Shown here: positions 26,601 through 33,267 of the stretch, piece by piece | Position numbering within the stretch: position 1 is the first letter of the stretch | Layout: each line of letters starts with the position of its first letter | DNA from: Paracoccus albus | GTDB taxonomy: Bacteria; Pseudomonadota; Alphaproteobacteria; Rhodobacterales; Rhodobacteraceae | Assembly: GCF_027913035.1 (NCBI RefSeq) | Contig: NZ_CP115775.1 | Span: 2,108,001-2,172,000, forward strand | Direction: 5' to 3' | DNA: 64,000 bases | Position numbers and translations under genes: made by a program | The notes under the pieces: generated by a model | The model's input: the letters and a program-made list of their open reading frames with translations, nothing else | Told to the model about the DNA's origin: nothing | Databases searched by the model: none

Positions 26601-27048
26601 CCTGCGCCCCTCCATGCCGGGTCTCACCCGCCACGATGCCCTCAAAGATGCGCCGCTCCGCCGCACCACCGTCTGCGGCCTCGTCATCACCCGCCAGCGC
26701 CCCGGCACCGCCTCCGGCGTGATTTTCCTGACGCTGGAGGATGAAACTGGGGTGAGCAATGTGGTGGTCTGGAAACAGGTTTTTGAGCGCTTCCGCCGCA
26801 CGGTCATGGGCGGACGGCTACTGCGCGTCACCGGAAAACTGCAACGCGAAGGCATCGTCGTGCATCTCATCGCGCAAAAGATCGAGGATGTATCACATCG
26901 TTTGTCTGATCTCGATCATCCGATGGGCGATGTCATCGGGCAGATGGACGCCAAGACCGACCACGCCCCCCGCCCGATGCCCGCGCCGCGCGCCATGCAT
27001 CCGCGCGATCAGGCAAAGCGGCTGTTCCCCAGCCGGGATTTTCATTAA
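23671..27048 (+). CDS. dnaE2: Error-prone DNA polymerase DnaE2
   Basis: C-family polymerase alpha subunit for translesion synthesis, 1125 aa. The N-terminal PHP domain starts at YAELCVTTNFTFLTGASHPE. The polymerase palm has PPDIDVDFEHERREEVIQW (two catalytic Asp) and GILKVDVLGLGMLT (third). AMHPRDQAKRLFPSRDFH at the C-terminus is DnaE2-like, preceded by an OB-fold segment (GVIFLTLEDETGVSNVVVW). ATG 23671 overlaps the imuB stop; an earlier in-frame start at 23617 lies inside imuB and is rejected. Immediately after the stop lies an integrase scar. Confidence 0.95.
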   Translation: MIEINPEHCPVGAPRSKVLEAEACNYAELCVTTNFTFLTGASHPEELVTRAAELGLSAIAITDRNSLAGVVRAYSALKILAEKAEDSVQIRSQHRVDSCSRQTIGSPQDIARPEIPHLPKLITGCRLVLRDSAVEWLALPTDIVAYKRLTRLLTLGKRRAEKAACDLDLKDLLDHGAGMILIAVPGADLPASAKDIHTIHRRFPGSTFLGAAPRYDGSDQGHLDACARLAQRCSTPMVAIGDVLMHRASRRPLADVLTCMREGCTIDNIGRRALLNAERRLKGRADMERVFYRYPGALRRTLEIAARCSFSLNELSYQYPDEIAEGGEAPMARLTRLAHEGLARRYPEGAPERPQQLMAKELAVVAELDYPAYFLTVYDIVQYARSQDILCQGRGSAANSILCYLLGITDVRPDQIGMVFERFVSRHRGEPPDIDVDFEHERREEVIQWIYRKYGRHRAGLCATVIHFRSRAAIREVGKVMGLSQDVTAGLSGSIWGYSSDGPDMGRVRELGLNPDDRRLAQTLRLIGELIGFPRHLSQHVGGFVITKGRLDELCPIENAAMEDRTVIEWDKDDIDALGILKVDVLGLGMLTCIRKAFGLLEEHERQRFTLATVPQEDPATYQMLQVADAVGVFQVESRAQMNFLPRMKPREFYDLVIEVAIVRPGPIQGGMVQPYLKRRQGLEKAEPFGPELEAVTRRTLGVPLFQEQALQIAVVGAGFTAEEADQLRRALASFRRMGTIGEHKEKFINGMLERGYSPEIAERCFSQIEGFADYGFPESHAAAFALLVYVSAWLKRHHPAVFACALLNSQPMGFYAPAQIVRDAREHHVEVRPICVNHSAWDNTLERRADGTLALRLGFRQIKGFKEDDADWIAAARGNGYPDPESIWLRAGIAPAVLERLAEADAFSSMGLTRRDALWQVRAIRGQAPLPLFNDPIDGEAIYEPAVTLPQMHLGEEVVEDYVATRLTLRAHPMELLRPSMPGLTRHDALKDAPLRRTTVCGLVITRQRPGTASGVIFLTLEDETGVSNVVVWKQVFERFRRTVMGGRLLRVTGKLQREGIVVHLIAQKIEDVSHRLSDLDHPMGDVIGQMDAKTDHAPRPMPAPRAMHPRDQAKRLFPSRDFH

Positions 27049-27319
27049 GTGTCTTGCTTTGGATGATCGAAGCGCGTTCTTTCACGTGACCGGCAGCATA
27101 CACGTCCACGACTTTGAGCTTCACCAGATCACACCCCCGCAGCTTGCTGTCGATGGCCAGATTGAACAGCGCGAGGTCACGGACATTGTTCGCAATCTCA
27201 AGACGGAAACGTATTGCCCAGACGTGCTTGGGCAGAATGGGCCGCTTCTGTCCAACGAGCCGACTCTTGTTCCAGGCTGGACGGCAGGCACGTATGGCAG
27301 GCAGGTTTTGAATGGTCAT
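27049..27319 (-). pseudogene. 5' fragment of a second-type integrase
   Basis: From 27319 the minus strand reads MTIQNLPAIRACRPAWNKSR, then LPKHVWAIRFRLEIANNVRD, LALFNLAIDSKLRGCDLVKL and VVDVYAAGHVKERASIIQSK, the start of a common plasmid/transposon tyrosine integrase. Similarity ends exactly where dnaE2 stops (27048) and the catalytic half is missing. This family is unrelated to the integrase at 40474. A truncated integration scar abutting the mutasome. Confidence 0.8.
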
Positions 27320-27474
27320 GGAGCTTCATCCGATCCGCCACCACCCCACCTCGTCCTCGGCACCGCGCCGACAGGACAGTACATCACTGCGCAGACGCAG
27401 AAATCGGCTGCAATGATCCTATTTTGACTGATGATGCGCGATACGCCAGTGTGTCCAACCTGCAAAAAGCCGAC

Positions 27475-27921
27475 CTAGAGTGCTTTTCGAAAATAGACGA
27501 CACGGTCCGTTTCTTCGAATCCCACTGCGTTGTGAAACGCATGGCTCGCCAAGTTGTCGAGATATGCATCAGACGCAAGCTCCAAGCAGCCCTTCTCTTG
27601 TGCCCAGGATTGAACGGCCTTCAGCAAGAGCTTGCCAATGCCCGAGCCTCGGTCGTTGTTGCGTACGAAGATGCCCTCAAGAAAAGCAACTGGCGAAGTC
27701 TCGCATCCGTTTACGTGATCGTGCCTCAAGGCCGCCTCAGCGAACGCCCGAATGACCACTCCATCAATCACGTCCAAGAAGACAATGCACTGGTCAGGGG
27801 ACTTGGCGAGCATCGCAACGGCCTCGGCTCTGTGTTCGTCAAGCGAAGTATCGTCCCAGAGCCGGGCGCGGAGTTCGACCCAGCCTGAAATATCCGAATG
27901 TGTAGCGGCACGTATTGGCAT
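27475..27921 (-). CDS. GNAT acetyltransferase, AAC(6')-I-like aminoglycoside 6'-N-acetyltransferase
   Basis: 148-residue GNAT protein transferring acetyl from acetyl-CoA. The acetyl-CoA loop is in FLEGIFVRNNDRGSGIGKLL (about residues 80-99). Family-specific segments AALRHDHVNGCETSPVAFLEG and FHNAVGFEETDRVVYFRK closely resemble AAC(6')-Iy/Iaa-type enzymes, which acetylate kanamycin, tobramycin and amikacin. ATG 27921; the ribosome site is weak. Divergent from nothing obvious; an integrase scar lies 155 bases beyond its stop. Resistance in the host is inferred, as some chromosomal homologues are silent. Confidence 0.78.
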   Translation of the reverse strand: MPIRAATHSDISGWVELRARLWDDTSLDEHRAEAVAMLAKSPDQCIVFLDVIDGVVIRAFAEAALRHDHVNGCETSPVAFLEGIFVRNNDRGSGIGKLLLKAVQSWAQEKGCLELASDAYLDNLASHAFHNAVGFEETDRVVYFRKAL

Positions 27922-28093
27922 GTATTGCTCTTAATAAGACTCAGGAACGTCCGCAATTGTACGACAAGCGGACGCAGTCACTGTCGTCGGCAATGGATGT
28001 TATGTCCCGCTACGCCGACATTCGGGCCGGTATGAGCCTTTTTTCGTTACCAATTTCGGCTTTTGCAAGACGGAGGGCGGCAACGCTTGTGGG

Positions 28094-29041
28094 TCAGCCT
28101 TTTTCGTCGGGCGCATTCCCACAGGGTGGGAAAAGCCTCGATGATGTTTCAAGCAGCACCCCTCTCATCCAGATGTGTGATGCGGCCAGAGAGTTGCGCC
28201 GGTGCCACCGCAGTTGAACCTCAAATCCCGGGACCGGCAGGGGAAGCTCGAACGGGCGCAGGCCGTATGTGTCAACGAAACGCTGGGCAAGACGTCTGCC
28301 ACAGCTGAAAAATCCGTGTCCCGCAAGGGTGGCGCGGGCGGCGGCGTCAAACTCGGGAAGACAGACCCGCACCTCTCGCGCCGTGCCGATCGCGGCAAGT
28401 GCGGCATCGACATTCCCCTGCACCCGCCCGCGCGCTGACATGAGGATATGGGGGCGGGCCAGAAAGGACTGGAGATCCATCTCCGCGTCATCGCGCAGCA
28501 GCGACGGCGCGGCAAGGCCGACAAAGCTTTCGCTCAGCACCGGCTGATATTCGAACTCCGCCGCACCGTTCCAGACTGCGCCGAGGAAAAAATCCAACGC
28601 GCCGATGCGCAGCTCCTCGGCCTCGGCCGGGTGGCGCACCGGAAGGATGTCCATTCGGATATTCGGGGCCAGCGACGCAACCGCCGTGCAGAAATCGGGG
28701 CCAATGAGTGCAAGCGCATAATCGTCCATTCCGATCCGGAACCGCAGGGCAGCGGTCGCGGGATCGAAATCGCGGGTCGCGGCGATTCCGGATGCGATGC
28801 TGCCGAGCGCGTCGGCGACGAAAGGCCAGAGCTCTTCGGCAGTTCGGGTCGGGATCATCGCGTTGCCCTGACGCTCAAGCAGACGATCACCGAACTGCGC
28901 CCGAAGGCGCTGTAGAGCGTTCGACGCGGAAGATTGCGTCAGCCTGAGTTCCTGCGCAGCTTGTGTGACGCCACGATGCCGCATGAGCGCGTCGAACACG
29001 CGCAGAAGATTAAGGTCCAGCCGGCTAAAGTCATTCTTCAT
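28094..29041 (-). CDS. LysR-family transcriptional regulator
   Basis: 315-residue LTTR. The N-terminal winged helix is FSRLDLNLLRVFDALMRHRG then VTQAAQELRLTQSSASNALQ (residues about 5-45), followed by a substrate-binding domain starting near residue 90 (LRFRIGMDDYALALIGPDF). ATG 29041 is chosen; the open frame to 29077 adds residues unlike LTTRs. Divergently transcribed from the oxidoreductase gene at 29127 with an 85-base gap, so it most likely controls that cluster. Inducer unknown. Confidence 0.88.
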   Translation of the reverse strand: MKNDFSRLDLNLLRVFDALMRHRGVTQAAQELRLTQSSASNALQRLRAQFGDRLLERQGNAMIPTRTAEELWPFVADALGSIASGIAATRDFDPATAALRFRIGMDDYALALIGPDFCTAVASLAPNIRMDILPVRHPAEAEELRIGALDFFLGAVWNGAAEFEYQPVLSESFVGLAAPSLLRDDAEMDLQSFLARPHILMSARGRVQGNVDAALAAIGTAREVRVCLPEFDAAARATLAGHGFFSCGRRLAQRFVDTYGLRPFELPLPVPGFEVQLRWHRRNSLAASHIWMRGVLLETSSRLFPPCGNAPDEKG

Positions 29042-29126
29042 ATCAATGAATGATATCAGCCCAAGCCCTATGGTCAATTATCTGGTCCGGTTCGATATTC
29101 TCTCTCGTCACATGCAGGAGATGGAC

Positions 29127-29768
29127 ATGAAGATTGGTGTAATGGGAACCGGAATGGTCGGCCATGCGCTCGCCGGCAAATTGGCAGCGCTGGGCCACGA
29201 GGTCATGATGGCTGCGCGTGAGGCCGATAATCCGAAGGCGCGGGACTGGGCCAAATCGACAGGGCAGCGTTCGGGCACATATGCTGAGGCTGCCGCCTTT
29301 GCCGAAGTTGTGGTGTTCGCGGTAAATGGCTCGGCGCTTCTGTCGGCGGCTGAATCCGCCGGACCGGCGCTTGCCGGCAAGGTGGTCATCGATGTGACCA
29401 ACCCGCTTGATACCAGCCGGGACGGTATGCCGGTCCTGATCCCCGAGATGTCAAACACCACATCAGCGGGCGAGATGCTTCAGGCGAGCCATCCCGAAGC
29501 GCGGGTGGTCAAGGCCCTGAACACAATGAACTGCGCGGTGATGGTCGACCCGGGGCGCGTTCCGGGACAGCACGACGTCTTCCTGTGCGGCAATGACGAT
29601 GCCGCAAAGGCAACGGTCTCGACACTTCTGCGAAGCTTCGGCTGGGCGGCGCCCATCGACCTCGGCCCGATCGAGGCGGCGCGCGGCATGGAAAGCATGA
29701 TGCCATTCTGGCTCAGGCTCTGGCAGGCGCTTGGCACCGCCGATTTCAACTATCGGATCGCCCGCTAG
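29127..29768 (+). CDS. NADPH-dependent F420 reductase-like NAD(P)-binding oxidoreductase
   Basis: 213-residue Rossmann protein. It starts MKIGVMGTGMVGHALAGKLA (GxGxxG) and contains VVIDVTNPLD, ARVVKALNTMNCAVM and GWAAPIDLGPIEAARGMESM, features of the F420-dependent NADP reductase / YrrC-like 'NADPH-dependent F420 reductase' group found widely in bacteria without F420. ATG 29127 has CAGGAG 6 nt upstream; ATG 29121 abuts that site. First gene of a cluster divergent from lysR. Physiological substrate unknown. Confidence 0.8.
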   Translation: MKIGVMGTGMVGHALAGKLAALGHEVMMAAREADNPKARDWAKSTGQRSGTYAEAAAFAEVVVFAVNGSALLSAAESAGPALAGKVVIDVTNPLDTSRDGMPVLIPEMSNTTSAGEMLQASHPEARVVKALNTMNCAVMVDPGRVPGQHDVFLCGNDDAAKATVSTLLRSFGWAAPIDLGPIEAARGMESMMPFWLRLWQALGTADFNYRIAR

Positions 29769-29770
29769 CC

Positions 29771-29956
29771 ATGGATGTCCCCGTGATCGCAGGAGCCGCA
29801 GGCGGGCCTGGTCTGCAAACCGCGCGCAGCCTCGCGAAACTCGACAATACCGGCATCGTCAGCGCCGCGACACTTGCGAGTACCGGCCCGCATGGCGGCT
29901 TCTTCCCGCGATGGACAACCCATCGATTGATAACTTTGTTCAAGGAGATTGCATAA
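29771..29956 (+). pseudogene. Internally deleted short-chain dehydrogenase remnant
   Basis: A 61-codon frame starting 2 bases after the preceding stop. Its N-terminal part VIAGAAGGPGLQTARSLAKL resembles the SDR cofactor motif (as in GANKGIGLETARQLA), and its second half SAATLASTGPHGGFFPRW resembles the SDR C-terminus (LATLPEDGPTGGFFRDG). The middle 180 or so residues with the Ser-Tyr-Lys triad are absent. The TAA overlaps the next ATG (TAATG), so it may now act as a leader frame for the hydrolase gene. Homology call is inference from short segments. Confidence 0.45.
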
Positions 29957-30876
29957 TGACCATCCAGACCACCCGCAGACGCTTTGTCATCGGCGCCATG
30001 GCCGGGGGCTCGACCCTGCTCGCCACCAGTGCCGGAACGGCCGAGACCGTTTCCGATGGCGTCACAGTGCGCCGTTTTGCTCAAACCACGCCCTTTCCTG
30101 TCAACGCCTATATCGTCGAGGGACCGGAGGGCGTCGTTCTCATTGACGGGCTCCTGACCGTCAGCGCGTCGCAGGAGCTTGGCAAGGCAATTGCGGCGAC
30201 CGGCAAGCCACTGCGCGCCGCGCTTCTCACCCATCCGCATCCAGATCACTATGCGGGTCTGGCCAATGCCGTGGGCAATAGCGGCGCCCCGATCCTGTCG
30301 GTCGCCGGCGTCAACGATGTGGTGCGCCGGGACGACAGTGCAAAGGACGCGCAGATCGGCGCGATGTTCGGGCCGGAATGGCCAGTAACCCGCGTTTTTC
30401 CGTCAGACACGGTGCGCGAGGGCGACAGTCTGGACTTTGGACCGGGCCTGCGCTTTTCCGTTATGGATATCGGGCCGGCGGAAAGCCATCACGACAGCAT
30501 CTTCGTGCTGGAGGGGCGTCAGCCAAGGGCGTTTGCGGGCGACCTTGCTTATGGGTTGATGCATGCCTATTCGGCCGACACGCATAACCAAGACTGGCAG
30601 AAGGCAATTGACCGCGTGGTCGCGGAACTGCCCGAAGACATGATCTTGATGATCGGCCATGGCACCCCGATCACCACAGGGTTTCTCGGATGGCAGGCCA
30701 TCTATCTCGACAAATTCGAGGCGGCGATCCGGGCGGCGGACTGGTCGGACCCTGAACTGGCGACGGCAAACGTGATGGAGTCGATGAAAACCTTCCTGCC
30801 GCGCGATGATCTGGCGTTTCTGGCCGAGCTTTCGGTAAGGCCGAATGCACGGATACTTGGTCTGATACAGGAGTGA
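29956..30876 (+). CDS. Exported metallo-beta-lactamase-fold hydrolase
   Basis: 306-residue MBL-fold protein. The N-terminus TTRRRFVIGAMAGGSTLLAT is a twin-arginine signal with a cleavage region near AGTAE (residue 29). The zinc motif HPHPDHYAG (HxHxDH) lies around residue 95; further ligands are likely the His in AESHHDSIF, Asp in AGDLAYG and His in IGHGTP. ATG 29956 overlaps the stop of the SDR remnant and has AAGGAG upstream. Resembles MBL hydrolases of general or quorum-quenching type rather than beta-lactam resistance enzymes; the substrate is unknown. Confidence 0.82.
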   Translation: MTIQTTRRRFVIGAMAGGSTLLATSAGTAETVSDGVTVRRFAQTTPFPVNAYIVEGPEGVVLIDGLLTVSASQELGKAIAATGKPLRAALLTHPHPDHYAGLANAVGNSGAPILSVAGVNDVVRRDDSAKDAQIGAMFGPEWPVTRVFPSDTVREGDSLDFGPGLRFSVMDIGPAESHHDSIFVLEGRQPRAFAGDLAYGLMHAYSADTHNQDWQKAIDRVVAELPEDMILMIGHGTPITTGFLGWQAIYLDKFEAAIRAADWSDPELATANVMESMKTFLPRDDLAFLAELSVRPNARILGLIQE

Positions 30877-31409
30877 GCTGATCTCCTATACATCAACAAC
30901 TTTACGCTTCGCTAAAGCTTCCAACGTTCCCCGCACCATCCGTGCCGAAATTTGTATGTCGGCCTGCAGAAGTGTTTGCCATGTACATCTCCGGTTCGTA
31001 GGGTAGGATGCGATCGCTTCGCCAGCCTCGCACCGACTGCTGTGGCCCGCTACGCGTCGGGCGGTGCGCTGCCGGAGGTGCAAATAATCATCGTCGCAAA
31101 GTGATGACAGCTCTGATTGGCGCAGGCGAGGCGAATTGGGCCTTGTCTTCTATTGCTTGATCGCAAGCGGCCCAGTCCTTTGTGCATGCGCCGAATGACC
31201 GGCTCAATGAATGCCGCAATGCTGCGGCGTGACGTAACGAAAGTCTGGAATGGGCCGAAAGCGGTCATTATCTGCAAGAGTGTCAATCGGCATCAAATTG
31301 TGCCCCCTCCCCGCGTCCAATATTGCCCCCAAATAGCGAGCTGGCCAGGCGCTGCGTAGTCCTAATGTAACGGAGCGGCGGCAGGCAATCGAATAGCGTC
31401 AAGCGTTGC
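30877..31409. other. Non-coding debris with a possible IS21-type end
   Basis: About 530 bases without a convincing gene. Near 31280-31335 two similar segments, ATCGGCATCAAATTGTGCCC and GCGTCCAATATTGCCCCC, resemble the repeated terminal sequences of IS21-family elements. No transposase genes accompany them, so at most an end remnant is present. The rest (30890-31270) holds nothing I recognise. Confidence 0.3.
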
Positions 31410-31750
31410 GGCACGCAAACCAGCGGCATACCGCGCGACGAGCTCGTTCTCTACCGCACAGGTCATTAGTCGGGCCTGTCCCTGGACGAGAACCTCTCAA
31501 GGCTCGCCGAAGCGCGGCTGGGTTTTGCACCCGACGAAAGCTAGCGCTATTCGCTGGGAATCGACGTGCTAGAGAAGATCGAAGGCCGGACGCTTGCCAA
31601 GAATGTTCAGGAAAATGTGGCAGGAGCGCTTGACTAGGAGGACACGGATTTTTCGGTCCGGGATCGCGCGCGGCTGGTGACGCACTATGCTAATGGCGAT
31701 CCCGAAGCCGGTGCCGATGACGGACAGCATCACTGTGCCTCTTCTACGGG
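31410..31750 (+). pseudogene. Beta-lactamase-fold serine hydrolase remnant with three amber codons
   Basis: One continuous frame from 31410 reads SGIPRDELVLYRTGH, then SLDENLSRLAEARLGFAP, RYSLGIDVLEKIEGRTLAKN and EDTDFSVRDRARLVTHYANG, matching the middle of class C-like serine hydrolases (the RYSLGIDVL and YANGD segments are diagnostic). It is interrupted by TAG at 31467-31469, 31542-31544 and 31635-31637. The N-terminal SxxK region and C-terminus are absent. Followed directly by a serine-recombinase tail, so likely truncated by insertion. Confidence 0.68.
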
Positions 31751-31789
31751 CTTACGGCAACCTTCATCGCCGGCGCGCCGGCCGAACAG

Positions 31790-32220
31790 GTCAGGTACCG
31801 GATGATCGAGCTGGACACGCGCCGCCAGGAGATCGAGAAGCTGCTGGCAAGCGCTGCCAAGCCCGACACGCTGCGCATCCATCATTCGATGGCCAAAACC
31901 TATCGCGACCGGGTCGGCCAGTTGATCCGCGGCCTCGCCGATGCCGACGGCATGGAGGAGGCGAAGGAAGCGCAGCGGGCGATGGCCGTGGCGCCCTGAC
32001 GCCGGATCTTGCCTGCGACGTGCTGCTGATACATCTGCACGGGGCACTTGCTAGCCTGCTGCGTCTGGCGCCGGGTCAGCCGCTGCAGCAGGTCTCGCGG
32101 CGTGCAAATGGCGGCACTGCCCCGTGCGCAAGCATCGGAGCCATTGATAAGATTGAAGAATTAGTGTTGGTTGCGGCGGTAGGATTTGGACACTGTTTTT
32201 CGCTATTCGGGCTATCTCGC
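31790..32220 (+). pseudogene. Large serine recombinase C-terminal remnant
   Basis: MIELDTRRQEIEKLLASAA and RIHHSMAKTYRDRVGQLIRG (31802-31999) match the coiled-coil tail of large serine recombinases (resolvase/invertase family). After a frameshift near 31995 the next frame continues with CDVLLIHLHGALASLLRLAP and a degenerate VAAVGFG end, aligning with the family C-terminus. The catalytic N-terminal domain is missing. About 280 further bases to the gntR stop hold nothing recognised. Confidence 0.65.
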
Positions 32221-32502
32221 TCGTATGCATGAAACCCCTTAACCAACGGCCTTCAGGTAATGAGCCGATCAGAAGGGAAAATCGGAAAGTGAACGATTTC
32301 AGCATATTACGAGATAACCGTTTGATTTCTTGCGATCTCCATTCCTGCATTCGGCTGCATCGAGCGGATTTGGACGGCAAAACATGCGCGAAAACTGCAG
32401 CCAAGGGTTGAGGTGGCGTTGAGGTGAAAAGAAATCAGCTGCATCACAAGTCGCCCCACGTACGACCAGCATCGCGACGTTCGGCAGCAAAAACCGCAGA
32501 GG

Positions 32503-33147
32503 TCATTCGTCCGACGACCTTCGCCGAAAGCGCTCAAGCGCTGCGTTCAGATGGCAGGCGACGGCTGAGCGCGCCCAGTCGCCATTGCGCCGTCTGATGG
32601 CTTTGACGATCTCTCTGTGCTGCATCAGGCTCTCTTCGACATCAGCATCCTCGTAGATGAAGAAGCCACCGATCACTTGCGGAACTTCGAGAAGATGCTT
32701 GCCCGACAGCCTCAGATGGGGACTGCCAGATCCTTCATAGAGCATTTCGTGAATAACCAGGTTTCCCTGATCCATCTTCTTGACCCAATTGGGGCTCTTT
32801 GCGGCAAAATGGTGCTCCATTTCTTTGCAGGTCTGTTCAAGCAAAGTGATCTGTTCTTCAGTCGCATTCTGGGCGCACAGATAGGCGCCATGACCTTCGA
32901 GCAGGATGCGAAGGGCGAAAACATCGGCGGTATTTTCCAGCCGCCAGGGGGTCACCAGCGCTCCGCGCTTTTCGGCAGGAGTCAGAAGACCTTCGGAAGT
33001 CAGGCGCGCGATCGCATTCCGAATGGGTGTGCGACTGACATCGAAATCAGCGGCTAGCGCTTCCTCCTTCAGTTGGGTGCCGGGGTCGTAATATCCGGAG
33101 ACCAGCCGCCGCCTGAGTTTGGAATAGACCGTTTCGGAAACCTTCAT
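32503..33147 (-). CDS. GntR-family (FCD) transcriptional regulator
   Basis: 214 residues. The winged-helix domain is MKVSETVYSKLRRRLVSGYY with LAADFDVSRTPIRNAIARLT (about residues 30-50). The C-terminal FCD all-helical ligand domain is marked by ALRILLEGHGAYLCAQNATE and the metal-ligand-type histidines in HEMLYEGSGSPHL and CHLNAALERF. ATG 33147 matches the family start; a longer frame to 33243 is unlikely. Lies 120 bases downstream of tctA on the same strand, so probably part of the transporter operon and the regulator of the divergent catabolic genes. Confidence 0.87.
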   Translation of the reverse strand: MKVSETVYSKLRRRLVSGYYDPGTQLKEEALAADFDVSRTPIRNAIARLTSEGLLTPAEKRGALVTPWRLENTADVFALRILLEGHGAYLCAQNATEEQITLLEQTCKEMEHHFAAKSPNWVKKMDQGNLVIHEMLYEGSGSPHLRLSGKHLLEVPQVIGGFFIYEDADVEESLMQHREIVKAIRRRNGDWARSAVACHLNAALERFRRRSSDE

Positions 33148-33267
33148 CTTTCTTGTCCTGGATCGTCCTTGGCCGGAAGGCCTTTCTGTGACCGTCGGCA
33201 GCACAATACAGATAAAAGAATGGCCACGACAGGTCGCGGCCATTCGCGGCGCAAAGAAAGTTCGCGC

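Noticed and set aside
23986..26634. Minus-strand open frame of 882 codons inside dnaE2
   Set aside because: Exact antisense shadow of the polymerase, no recognisable motif or ribosome site.
29956..30876. True metallo-beta-lactamase (resistance enzyme)
   Set aside because: HxHxDH motif is shared across the fold; the Tat signal and other segments match general MBL hydrolases, and nothing specific to B1-B3 carbapenemases was seen.
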